A DNA stretch of 11,393 bases, from the NCBI GenBank assembly GCA_013054445.1, contig JAAMPI010001687.1, forward strand, positions 1 through 11,393, read 5' to 3'. Numbering within the stretch: position 1 is the stretch's first letter; the number at the start of each line of letters is the position of its first letter. The notes beneath the pieces were generated by a model. That model was not told the origin of the DNA. It did no database searches and saw only the letters and a program-made list of their open reading frames with translations. Made by a program: the position numbers and the translations under genes. Positions 1 to 8,904 of this stretch are shown piece by piece. The stretch is from Cudoniella acicularis (taxonomy: Eukaryota; Ascomycota; Leotiomycetes; Helotiales; Helotiaceae).

Positions 1-330
1 CTAATTAAATTAAATCAAATGTTCATGATTTAATTTTAATTAGGGCTTAGGTCGAGAGATTTAAGTATATAGAATAATAATATGATTTTGACTTAAAGGC
101 TTATCTATCTATAAGGGGTGGAGCGGATTATATATACTATAAGTGTAGTTACTAGAAGCTTCTATAGCTTAGAAATCAATGCTTATAAATCAAAGAACAA
201 CCTAGAAGATTCTACTAAGGTTTAAACCTTCAGCTTAGAATAGTGCTTATTACCTAATAATATAACAGATTTTGATTTCGATTTTGATTAGGGCCTACTA
301 ATCAAATAAAATAAAATCATGTTACACACT
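1..330. repeat. AT-rich, RIP-like repeat DNA with short palindromes
   Basis: This stretch is strongly AT-rich, with stops in all frames and no plausible exon. Two inverted repeats are visible. Arms 1-17 and 27-44 pair with a single-base bulge. Arms near 284-292 and 299-307 (TTTGATTAG / CTAATCAAA) flank GGGCCTA-type sequence. The block at about 28-50 and the block at about 270-293 are also near-direct repeats, with differences mostly C-to-T or G-to-A, as expected of RIP. This suggests an old, mutated repeat element, but no transposase or reverse transcriptase motif can be read, so the family is unknown. GC content recovers after about 330. Confidence 0.6.
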
Positions 331-440
331 GGAAGGAATTTGTCTACGTTAAGCATTTTTGCTAATTGTTCTATTAAGTGTTACTTGCTGTTTCATGAGC
401 TAGGCGTGTATTCTATAAAACTTAGGTGGTTTGTCTAAAA

Positions 441-680
441 GTGGCTGCCACCATGACGGTTGAAGCATCTTCTCCGTAATCTGATACAACCCTCGAGGAT
501 ATTCCTCTGAGAGTACTTGAAACGTTCTTAGTAGAAGCTGGGAAACTCGGGTGAAGTGGCTACCACTCTGACGGCTGGAGCGTAGCTGCTACGTCTTCTC
601 TGCAATCCGGTACAACCCTCGGGGATATTCCTCTGAGATCACTTGAAATGCTCTTGGCAGAACCCGGGAAACTCGGGCGG
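441..680. repeat. Diverged tandem duplication (two units, 115 and 125 bp)
   Basis: Unit 1 (441-555) and unit 2 (556-680) run head to tail and share long near-identical blocks, for example ACAACCCTCGRGGATATTCC and the closing GGGAAACTCGGG. Unit 2 has about 10 nt more because of an inserted palindrome, CGTAGCTGCTACG (581-593). Many differences are transitions, with unit 1 carrying T or A where unit 2 has C or G. On the minus strand both units read a similar peptide containing EEYPRGLY followed by an I.EK motif; unit 2 meets a stop in the inserted palindrome. Whether this is a remnant of coding sequence or a non-coding duplication cannot be told here. Confidence 0.75.
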
Positions 681-928
681 TATGTTTCCATTATTGGTTG
701 CTTCCTCTTTTTTTGCTATTTGTAAACCTATTTTTCCAAGGAGTTTGAAAAGGCGAAACTCCTGACGTGTGAGGTACCCCGTTAGCATCAAACCGGTACA
801 GGCCATTTAAGGGTTCCATTCTCCGAATCGATTGCTGCCCTTCTCGCTAAGTTTTCCGCTGCGAGATCCGGTATCGATGAGTTTCCGAGTCCAGTTTCCA
901 ACTCCTCGACCTCTTTGCTATTTAAAGG
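681..928. other. Region downstream of the N-terminal/ULD gene, with one open minus frame
   Basis: No separate gene is recognised. On the minus strand a frame is open from about 916 to a stop at 788-790; it starts with KEVEELETGLG, is acidic and ends WPVPV. It sits just after an AG (TTTAAATAG, ending at 918), so it could be an extra terminal exon of the N-terminal/ULD gene, spliced from a GTTAAA donor inside the preceding exon. Phase does not favour this: the exon would be entered one base out of the best-looking frame. I leave it as a possibility only. Confidence 0.25.
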
Positions 929-2607
929 TTATATTTGGTTTTCCGTAATGTCTTTAACCTCTTCAATCTCTTTCTTTACCGGGAGAGGGCTCAACTGGAT
1001 GTGAATAGATCGGAATGATTCCAAACCCCGTTTGCCAGGTGTCGGACTTGCATGTTCCTCGACAAGAGTGGCACCCATGTTCTGTATCGAAGAACCATGA
1101 GTTGGAGATTGTGCTTCTCTCCAGTATCGTGTTAAAAGCCGTTCTTGTCTTTCTTCAAACTGTCTTCACCGACGGCTAATTGTGGGTCCTCTGAGGTTTC
1201 AGATATTGAGGTCAACCAAGAGAAGAGAAAGTTGTCCTAGGCTGGTTGAAGTGTTTGTAGTTCTTCCCTCTTTCAAGGCAACAAAAACATACTAACCAGA
1301 TTATAGTTCCCATGTCACCAGGCAACAAAGTGATTCGCGCACAACATCCAGGTCGAGGGTATATTCCCACCCAAAGGACTTCATCATCAATGGTCATGGA
1401 CATTCCCACTTCAGAACTGGGGAACACTGGGTTTTCCCACTGTTCTCTGTCTATGATACTCTTCTGTCCCCTACCTTTGAGCAGAATATACTGTCCTCTA
1501 AGGACTCTGTCCTCGCCGGGCAGCCTTCTAAACTCGCATCTCAACATCGATTCAAAGACATCCCAGTACCTGAACCATCGGTATGCAAGTTGCTGGGTCC
1601 GGCCCAACGCATCCGTGAATTTGAGACAGTCTTCCATCATCAGACCAGGTGTCCTGATAATGCTATTCTGGACCTGGCGAAGTATTGCGTGCACTTCCAT
1701 GTCCGCCTTCAAATACGATTCAGGAGCTTTAGTACAGTCTCCGAAACCCGTCCGAACAGTTTCAATAGCTCCAGCACTATATGCTTAACCCTACTGACAT
1801 GTCTGACTGTGGCCCATGAAGACCGTGATATTGAAATCAGACTTCGCTGTTGACTTTGTCGGATATGATCAAGATATGCCTTCGTAATGAGGTGTGGACT
1901 TTCACATCTCTCTGGATATCTTGGACGCCAACCTTTGTGCCAGTGCATATATGCACGAGGCGATTTATCTCCAGGCGCATTGCAGCCTGGGAATTTTTCA
2001 CCTCTCGAAGCTCGTTGGCAGCACCATCAACGGCATCTCGACATTTGGAAGAGTGCTCTTCGATAATCTTCGTCCCAGATTCAATCTTCGAGGTCGTCGA
2101 CCTGCCTTTATTCAGCAAAATGGAAAATTACCGACTTGACGGAGCAACAAACACGATGTTGAGCTGAATAAGTAGATTGATTGCAAAAATCTTTGCGACG
2201 ATCACAGCTCTGAGTTTCTCAACCTCGTCTTTCATCTGAACAGCCCACTGCGCCTGTCTAGCTTTACTCACTACCGAATGTCTCACTCCACTAAATCTTC
2301 CAGTCCCGTCAAGACTATTGATCATACTCCTAAGCTTCTCAACTTTCCCCAAAAATTCCTGCAATGGTATCTTCACTGTCAACGCCATCCCCTTCACCGC
2401 GTTTATGTGTCCGGCATCAGCACCGTGATCCCAAGTTTCACGATGCAGATGCTTAAGCAAAACCTCGAGATGTTCCAGTTCCGAGCAGAAATTTCGGAAA
2501 TTATCTTTTGCACCACTCGTCTCGCGCAAGGCTTTGCGGATTGAGTTGAGGATGCCGATTGCTGAGACGAAGTCTCCGAATGAGAAGCCGAAGGCTGGGG
2601 TCATCAT
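929..2607 (-). CDS. Fungal N-terminal domain plus ubiquitin-like domain protein (multi-exon, one unresolved junction)
   Basis: Proposed exons on the minus strand are 2607-2132, 2101 to about 1840, 1776-1293 and 1159-929. The start gives MMTPAFGFSFGDFVSAI, the typical opening of the fungal N-terminal domain found on STAND/NLR-like and related fungal proteins. Exon 2 is charged and helical, probably a coiled coil. Exon 3 carries the C-terminal ubiquitin-like domain (ULD_2 type) with FTDALGR, a WFRYWDVFESMLRCEF stretch and VFPSSEVGMSMTI, followed by YPRPGC. Exon 3 is entered after CATATAG and leaves at a canonical GTATGT donor (1292). Exon 4 starts after GAAGACAG, is in phase, and ends LESFRSIHIQLSPLP... 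with a TAA at 929-931. Oddities: the intron between exons 1 and 2 would be only 30 nt, and exon 2 offers no GT donor in the phase exon 3 needs, so an extra tiny exon, a frameshift or pseudogenisation is possible. No NACHT or NB-ARC domain is present. Function in this family is unknown; a role in signalling or self-recognition is speculation. Confidence 0.7.
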
Positions 2608-3555
2608 GAGATATCATTAATATTGATCTGTGATATCTCTCAGGATTGCTATCGAGATGAAAGGAGGAAAGGACGAACGTTGAGTCAACAGCCTCGTGGA
2701 AGTTTTGGAGTCGAGGGCGTTGGGTGGACGTGTATGTGTTGTGCATGTAGCCTATGATTCTGCCTCGCCAAGCCTCGTGGTTGTGTTTTGTGTTCCGTAC
2801 CAACTTACTCGTATCTTTGATAACTTCAAGATGTTTTGGCTCTGGGAAGATTCCAGCCAAGACTGTTAAGTGGGGATCTTATAGTAGGGCTGATTCAAAG
2901 GATAGCAAGCAAACATAATTCCCCAAGAGCTTCACGCGTTTGCGTGGAAATGATTCTAGATCTGCGAATAATTCCTTACGAATCGACTTCTTTTCTCAAG
3001 AACAGCCATTTAGTTTTTCAGTCGAATTTGTTTCATCGCAGCAGATAGAACGCCTGATATGCGTAGAAGGTTATGTGGACCAGGCGTTAGGGGCGGAGGA
3101 GGCTATGTGGGGTTTTCTTTGCACGTTTCCAGTCTTAAATTCTCATTCGCGCTAAAGTTCCTCATTTGTGAAATAAATTGTCCACTGTTGCGTCAAAAGG
3201 TTGAAGGTTTGTAATCGGCAGTATTGTTGTTGTCCTCTCTTGTGGCTGGGCAGGAAATAGACAAGGTTGAGAAGGACCAAATTTTGTTTTCAAATTAAAC
3301 CAAATCTACCACGAAATTGTCAACAGGATCCAATCGTGGGAGAAAATATAGCAGAGATAGAAAATTATCACTCCCATTAAGTGTTTTGTAGAGGCGTAGT
3401 TACGGCGTAACTTGAAATAATAAACGGATGTGTATGAAGGGTTGAGGCTTTGAGAGCATGGCTTATTATTTCCTATGAAGCCGCTATGGCTAGGTCCCAA
3501 ATTACAGACGACATTTCGTTGTCGCGACTCACGAGTGATTATTACCCAATTTCCC
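2608..3555. other. Intergenic region, no convincing gene
   Basis: Upstream of the N-terminal/ULD gene (minus) and downstream of the RING-finger gene (also minus). Open frames here are short, lack family motifs and have no consistent splice structure. The part adjoining 2607 should hold the promoter and leader of the N-terminal/ULD gene; I cannot point to a clear TATA box. The part adjoining 3556 should hold the 3' end of the RING gene transcript. Confidence 0.5.
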
Positions 3556-4574
3556 CTAGTCCCAACCAAAATCAGAACCAAACTCAAGATGATGAGGTTC
3601 ATAGATTACATCCGTGTAAAAAGAACCCGGAACTCTATCATCATCCCAATCGTCTGCGCTCTCATACTCAAGTGCCATCTCATTGAACAACATGTCCATG
3701 ATCAGCATTTGTTCAATTGTGCTTGTCCTACTCCGCGTCGACCGCTGCTTGGGTCTCCGCCTCCGAAATTGATTTAGCTCTTCTTGAGAGAATGTGTATT
3801 GCTCTTTTGTGATTGGATGGATGTGAAGATAGTGACAGGTGTTTCCGAATTGGCATTTGGGCTTGAATTCTGGCGCTGATTTTTCAATGCTCTCTTCAAA
3901 ATAGCGGCATCGAATAGTCTTCAACTTCGACAAGTAGCCGTCCACTATCTCTTTCTTTCTTGTGTTTTCCGTATCTTGACCGCTGGTCTTGTCTGGAATA
4001 GGGAAAATCGAACTTGGGATAATGTAGTCGCTGTGCGAGCGGCACATCGGACAGGTCTTGCGAGTCTTTCTGAGTTCGTCGGCGGGAGCCCGTTCGGATT
4101 CGGTCTTTGAGGCGCGCCATGTGCGGATACATTCTGACGAGATTAGAGATGATGATGAAGTGGGAAGAAATCCTTACCAAGGCAAAAGCAATGATCGCAA
4201 TTCAGTAACAGGCCGTATGTGTCGGGAATGTCCAAGCAAATCGCACACTTCTCGGAGTTGTCGGTAGTACTGGGGGAGTAGGAGGAAGAAGAAGGGGAGG
4301 AAGAGGAAGCTGAGCGGTATTAGTCGATGAATTGGATATGATAAATATCCAACTCACCAGTTGTGGTACCTTCTGTGGAATAGTAAAGCTGTTTGCCCTT
4401 TGCTCTGGACGCGTCGTCGGCGGCACCCTTGGCAGCTGCAGGCTTGCTTTGGATGCCAGCCTTGGCTTCATCGTGGCGGAAATAGCAGGACTTACCGCGA
4501 GTGCAGAATCCGCTCATCCACCACTTGCAGTCGACCTGCGACGGTGGTAGAGTGCGTCTCTCTGCAGTAGACAT
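3556..4574 (-). CDS. Makorin-like CCCH-RING-CCCH zinc finger protein, probable E3 ubiquitin ligase
   Basis: Three exons on the minus strand (4574-4358, 4309-4178, 4133-3556) join in phase to 927 nt, 308 residues. Introns of 48 and 44 nt start GTGAGT and GTAAGG, and the first has a GACTAAT branch site. The start at 4574 (ACCGCCATGTC) is preferred over an in-frame ATG 48 nt upstream. An N-terminal CCCH finger (CX7CX5CX3H, from CKWWMSGFC) is followed by an Ala/Lys and then Ser/Pro-rich linker. A C3HC4 RING (CAICLD, NCDHCFC, LECIRTW, CPMC) spans exons 2 and 3. A second CCCH finger reads CRYF...CQFGNTCHYLH, and the tail is acidic (ADDWDDD). Makorins combine CCCH fingers with a RING and act as ubiquitin ligases, often RNA-binding; that role here is inferred from architecture. 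The first gap of the last finger is 17 residues, longer than the usual 7-9. All RING ligands are present, so the gene looks intact. Confidence 0.9.
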
Positions 4575-4822
4575 GGCGGTAATGGGAATGTGTGCTCTTG
4601 TAGAGAATGAGGTTATGTGCAAGGCTAATGATATAGGTAGTCGACAACGCGGCCGCGTTAGCGGGGGGGCTAAGGGGAGCTTGTCTGATTAGTCAGCAGC
4701 CCTCCAGACAACCGGGCACCAGGACACATGCACCTTGCCTGGGCAGCCCCAGGCCAACACCAAGATATTTCTCTTTTCCTTCCACTTCTCTATCACCATC
4801 CTTTCAGAAGTTGTGCGCATCA

Positions 4823-4951
4823 ATGAACCATTCCACCCCAGACGGCACAAACTCACAACAGCCAGGCTACTACCAACTCTCTCCCATCGTAGACCTTCGA
4901 TTATCCGACAAGTTTGGTCCATTACCTTCCCCGCATAAATACTCCTCTTGA
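4823..4951 (+). CDS. Short open frame, unidentified (42 codons)
   Basis: An ATG follows a pyrimidine-rich leader (TTTCTCTTTTCCTTCC... then CCTTTCAG) that resembles a fungal 5' leader or splice acceptor. The frame reads MNHSTPDGTNSQQPGYYQLS and continues PIVDLRLSDKFGPLPSPHKY before a TGA. Its composition (polar, Pro/Ser/Tyr) looks more like protein than the shadow frames around it. I do not recognise a family. It could be a short peptide, an upstream frame, or the first exon of a decayed gene; an open stretch starting MAAAAALAYTPYQ follows at about 4975 in another frame. No splice link between them is evident. Confidence 0.25.
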   Translation: MNHSTPDGTNSQQPGYYQLSPIVDLRLSDKFGPLPSPHKYSS

Positions 4952-5737
4952 TCGTGCGCGCCGACACCCTCCAAGATGGCTGCAGCTGCAGCACTTGCAT
5001 ATACTCCCTACCAATCACTGGCTTCTAGCATGGGAATCGACGGAGGGACATACTTCCATTGCGTGGGAGTGGGGAGGTCATGGAGAATTTCGCAAAGTTG
5101 CTTCATCCCTTGACGAAATCCCCATCGCATTTTCGTCGTTCAGGTCTCCGAAAACCGCAGAACCAGTTCAAAACGGACTACACCATCATGCCTATGCAAA
5201 ATAATGTGCCGTACCCAGTTGCTCGACATTTAATGCCAACGCCGCAGCACCTGTTATGTTCTGGAACCCAATTGTCCAGCACTTGGTTTTCAAAGCCGTG
5301 CTCAAATTACTTGAGGACCGAACACCCACTTCCCCGAGAGCTTCATTCTACCAAGCTTTCTAAGAACCCTCCTTTTGTTCTTTAGAAAAAGAAAAGAAAC
5401 GGCTACGAACAATCTTTTCGACACGTGCTAGCGGGCCCTATGCCATATTGGTGTTAATTCCGCTCCGAGATGTCGCTGGTCCCACCTTTTCTGCACCCCG
5501 CGGTGGAGCGCAGCATCTACGGCACTTGGTATTCGTGGAAACTTCGACCCACCGGTACCTTCATCCTCCACGGAAAGTATATGCAAAACGAGGCCAGCTG
5601 TAGCTTTATTCCCCTTTATTTCAAAAGATCTACGTATGTCGCTTAAGGATTTCGCTACAAAGCACGACGAACCCCCGAAAATGACAGATGAGTATTTTCC
5701 GCGTAGGAAATTATTTTCCTTTGCTGTCCTTGTTTTG

Positions 5738-5750
5738 TTTATTTATACAG
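5738..5750 (+). promoter_or_regulatory. TATA-like element of the rhamnogalacturonase gene
   Basis: TTTATTTATACAG lies about 45 nt before the ATG at 5794, following a T-rich stretch. The position is close for a fungal TATA box, because it leaves a very short leader. It is reported as a candidate only. Confidence 0.35.
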
Positions 5751-5793
5751 TCGTTACCCCCTTCTAATGCGTCTTTGATTCTGTACCGCAAAA

Positions 5794-7551
5794 ATGAAGT
5801 TCTCAACCCTCTCTATATTCTCAAGTGCTTTGCTTTCAGGGTTTGCTACCGCGCAACTTTCTGGAACCGTTGGCCCGACCACGACTACCGCAGAAAAGGC
5901 TGCCACCAAGGTCTGTAACATTCTCGACTATGGCGGTGTAGCATCTACGAGTACGGACAACGCAGCCGCGATTGAGTCAGCTTGGGCTGCTTGTGTGGAT
6001 GGTGGAGAGGTCTACATCCCGGCAGGTAACTACGGTCTTGCGACCTGGGTGACACTTACTGGAGGAACTTCGGTTTCAATTAACCTCGATGGTATCATTT
6101 ACAGGACTGGGTGAGCTCAATATGATCGACGGGCGAAGTACGATGCTGATAAGAGACAGAACGGCTGACGGTAACATGATTTACATTGAGCACACGACCG
6201 ATTTTGAGTTGTACAGTAGCACCTCTGCAGGCGCTGTCCAAGGTTATGGATATGTTTTCCATGCAGGTGAGTTGTCTTAAACCAATGGACGAACTAGAAA
6301 TGACGCTAATTTTTACTTACAGATGGGACATACGGGTAATCTCAAATTACTTCTGATTTGAGTTCTGTACTGATTCTTATAGACCCCGTATTCTCCGCCT
6401 CTACGAAGTCACCGACTTCTCCGTGCATGACCTTGCATTGGTCGATTGTATGTCTTTTGTCTCATGGAGAATTCCCAGCTAATAAATTCGCCACAGCTCC
6501 TGCTTTCCATTTTACTATGGATACTTGCACGAACGGAGAAGTTTACAACATGATTATCCGAGGTGGTAATGAGGGAGGTCTTGACGGAATCGATGTTTGG
6601 GGAACCAACATCTGGATTCACGATGTTGAAGTCACCAACAAAGATGAATGTGTTACAGTTAAGGTATTCTTTACCCAAAGCCGATATCTGATTAATATCT
6701 CTAATAATCATGCAACAGAGTCCCGCAAGCTATATTCTTGTTGAAAGTATATATTGTAACTGGTCTGGCGGCTGCGCAATTGGTTCCCTCGGCGTAGACA
6801 CGGGTAAGATTACCGCTCATTTACCCTTTCTTTCCCAAGTCGCTAACCAAACTACCCTCCAGCCATCTCTTACATCGAATACAACCACATCTACACGCAA
6901 AACTCGAACCGTAAGCAATCTATTTCTCTATTCCCTCCCCTTAAACCCCCATTCTAAATAGCCAGGGAGATGCTTCATGTTCTCAACTCCCGCCTCTCAA
7001 GGACACAGTTCTAACTTCCCTCAGAAATGCTCATGATAAAATCCAACGGCGGCTCCGGCAGCGTAACCAACTGTCAATTCAACAACTTCATGGGCCACAC
7101 CAACGCCTATACTCTCGACATCGACGGCTACTGGACAGAAGAAACCCTCGCCGCCGGCGACGGTGTCACCTTCTCCAGCATCGTCTTCAACCACTGGCAC
7201 GGTACGTGCTCCGACGGCGCCACCCGCGCCCCCATCCAAGCCTTGTGCCCCGCCGGCGCGCCCTGCACAGACATCACCATCGAGAACTTCTACATTTGGA
7301 CGGAAAGTGGCGACGAGGTGTTGTACAAGTGCGAAAATGCTTACGGTAGTGGTGGGTGCTTGAATACCGGTAGTGGTGATACGAGTTATGCGGAGACGAC
7401 GATGACGGTTACGAGTGTGGCTTCTTATACCATTACGACGATGACGGCGGATTTGACGGCCGGCTTTGCGCTTACGGCTAGTATTCCCATTCCGACTGTG
7501 CCGACTACTTTCTTTCCTGGACTGGCCCCTAGTAGTGCGAGATTGGGGTAG
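5794..7551 (+). CDS. rhgA: Rhamnogalacturonan hydrolase (rhamnogalacturonase A), GH28, secreted
   Basis: Eight exons (5794-6110, 6160-6266, 6323-6335, 6383-6447, 6497-6663, 6719-6803, 6863-6910, 7025-7551) join to 1329 nt, 442 residues. All introns are GT-AG, and several have clear CTRAY branch sites. The enzyme hydrolyses the galacturonic acid-rhamnose backbone of pectin rhamnogalacturonan I outside the cell. Residues 1-20 are a signal peptide ([20 protein letters not shown]). The GH28 beta-helix follows, in the rhamnogalacturonase version: [10 protein letters not shown] (D197, D200) replaces the NTD motif of polygalacturonases, NKDECVTVK (D217-E218) their Asp-Asp pair, [11 protein letters not shown] (about 238-248) the GHG loop, and MLMIKSNGG (about 269-277) the RIK region. 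The C-terminus is Thr/Ser-rich and ends with a conserved-looking [14 protein letters not shown]. No carbohydrate-binding module is seen. Length matches fungal RGase A enzymes. The gene looks intact; the third exon is only 13 nt. Confidence 0.95.
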
Positions 7552-7894
7552 GCTGTTGCGGGTGTGCTAATGTGGGCGGTGGAAGTGAGGAATTGAGGTT
7601 GGGGTGGGATTAGGGAGGAGAAGGGGGAAGAAAAGGGGGAAACGAATCGAGGAAGAGTTCTTGTAAATACTTGACTTCCTGATGGGGGATTGCACATACT
7701 TACTCACTTCTTGTACATACATTACCCAGATATCAATATGTTATCTGCATTGCGTTCAAGTCTTGAATTTGTGAAAGTGTTTTAATTAGCCTGTCCACTC
7801 CTCCGCCACGACCCGGGGAAGGCGAGGCTGACTTAAAATCGAAGAAAGCTGAAGAAAGAGTAGCTAAATATTCCAAGGATAAGGAGGAGAAAGG
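7552..7894. other. Convergent intergenic region, purine-rich tracts
   Basis: Lies between the 3' ends of the rhamnogalacturonase (plus) and the downstream 2EXR copy (minus). It should hold both 3' untranslated regions. G/A-rich tracts occur at about 7600-7650 and 7840-7925. No gene or RNA is recognised. Confidence 0.5.
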
Positions 7895-8578
7895 CTAAGG
7901 AGAAGGGATAGAGAGGAGGGAAGGTTCCGCATGTCGAATATATCGAGGAGTCGGCAGACGAGAAGACTTGAGCTCGTTCGGGAACTTGACGACTAAATCC
8001 ATAAAGAACCACCGAAAGTAAGGCTGAACATAAACATTCACGGCCTCCTGACTATACCCGAATATAAAATCGAGATCATCGTTCTCCAAAACATGTCGTC
8101 CAATTACCTCATAGTCGATAATGCTATCACCAGTGAAACAGAGTGTTCGAAGATTCTTAAACGACCAAAAGAGATTTCTGATATCTCCTTCATAGTCTCC
8201 CTGCGGCTTACCCCGGTCTCCACGGCTGTAAGAGCTCTTGTAAATAATAAACTCATTGTAATCATCACCTTCCGCATGTCTAACTTCCAATACCTTGATT
8301 TTTCCGAGGAGGTCTGGTGCAACGGCTTGAAGTCGCGAGAGAAACTCTCCGCTCGGATCGCCCCAATAAAAATTCGTCACCACCGTATCAACATCCGGAT
8401 TTATCCATAACGGCTGTTCTAGGAGTGGTTGGTGAAGCTCGCTCTCTCTGATAGCTTGGCATGGAAACACGAACGTGAAGTATTCCAAGGTTAACTCTCG
8501 ACTCTCCTTATTCACCGCGCTTTCCCACGGGAAATACTGTTTTAAAAGCTCACTCTTGGTCCGAGATGGACGGCTCCA
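7895..8578 (-). pseudogene. 2EXR-family protein, 3' half only (copy A)
   Basis: An open minus-strand frame runs from 8578 (just after a TGA) to the stop at 7895. It contains FPWESAVNKESRELTLEYFT, matching the second half of the fungal 2EXR domain (conserved ESR plus an aromatic-rich strand), then PLWINPDVDTV, the hydrophobic-Asp strand that usually closes the domain. A family C-terminal region follows (WGDPSGEFLSRL, VAPDLLGKIKVLEV). There is no ATG in the open stretch: MNKESRE would need a GTG start, which is unlikely in a fungal nuclear gene. The expected first half (LPPELR..IW) is not in frame. Its degraded trace lies upstream at about 8780-8880. An out-of-frame ATGATG at 8582-8577 begins a ten-codon frame. 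The function of 2EXR proteins is unknown. The entry is either a truncated gene with an unseen upstream exon or a pseudogene. Confidence 0.65.
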
Positions 8579-8880
8579 TCATGTTAATCTCGTATCGTCT
8601 CGGTTGTTTTGCAATTATGGCAGGTTGAAGAGTTGTATGTAGGTGAAAAAAGTTGTATTGTTAAGTGTCAGAGAAGAGTGTCTTATATGCTCCTAGAAAC
8701 AAGAACAAGCTCCTGTAAGAGTGTCATCAAGCGAATGGGACACTTTACTCTCTGAAATTCGATATGGAATAGCTGAGAGAAGTCGGTTAACATGTATTGT
8801 ACTCGACATTGTTCAAGGGATAGGAACAATGAGCTTCAAAGTATTAGCAGGGTAAACGAACTTTGAATAATGTGAAGCTT
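8579..8880 (-). pseudogene. Degraded 5' half of 2EXR copy A plus extra sequence
   Basis: Reading the minus strand, TTCACATTATTC (8876-8865) and the following bases resemble the 2EXR start of copy B (same 12-mer at 9487-9476), where it encodes FTLF. Here the frame soon stops and the LPPELR..W core is not recognisable. Between this anchor and the NKESR codons there are about 364 nt, against about 243 nt in copy B, so roughly 120 nt are extra. The extra part includes a TATA-like CATATAAG (8682-8689) and a leader-like stretch before ATGATGG at 8582. Whether that is a working promoter is unknown. Confidence 0.4.
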
Positions 8881-8904
8881 GTTTTGAAATCATGTTTCCT
8901 AGTT

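Larger units (their letters stand above)
4575..5793. other. Divergent intergenic region between the RING gene and the rhamnogalacturonase gene
   Basis: The two flanking genes point away from each other, so both promoters lie here. The half near the RING gene is pyrimidine-rich around 4770-4815. Upstream of the rhamnogalacturonase there is a TATA-like TTTATTTATACAG (about 5738-5750), roughly 45 nt before its ATG. SYGGRG-type hexamers (the CreA/carbon-repressor core) occur at 5503-5508 and, on the other strand, at 5566-5571. These are low-information matches that would fit carbon repression of a pectinase gene but prove nothing. Apart from the short frame at 4823-4951, no gene is recognised. 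Confidence 0.45.

Noticed and set aside
441..680. CRISPR-like array
   Set aside because: There are only two long units directly abutting, with no spacers, in a eukaryotic genome context.
1312..1788. Plus-strand open frame of 158 codons
   Set aside because: It is the antisense of exon 3 of the N-terminal/ULD gene, whose domain motifs read on the minus strand.
2501..2860. Minus-strand open frame of 119 codons
   Set aside because: It overlaps the well-supported first exon of the N-terminal/ULD gene in another frame and has no family motif.
4689..5018. Minus-strand open frame of 109 codons
   Set aside because: Composition is irregular, no motif is recognised and it lies in a divergent promoter region.
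4914..5385. Two overlapping plus-strand open frames
   Set aside because: Neither has a recognisable domain or splice structure, and the frames replace each other without a plausible intron.
7021..7363. Open frames on both strands over the last rhamnogalacturonase exon
   Set aside because: They are shadows of a GC-rich coding exon that clearly encodes the GH28 enzyme.
7895..8515. Protein starting MNKESRE as a complete gene
   Set aside because: The first codon is GTG, not ATG, and family homology continues upstream of it, so this is not the true start.
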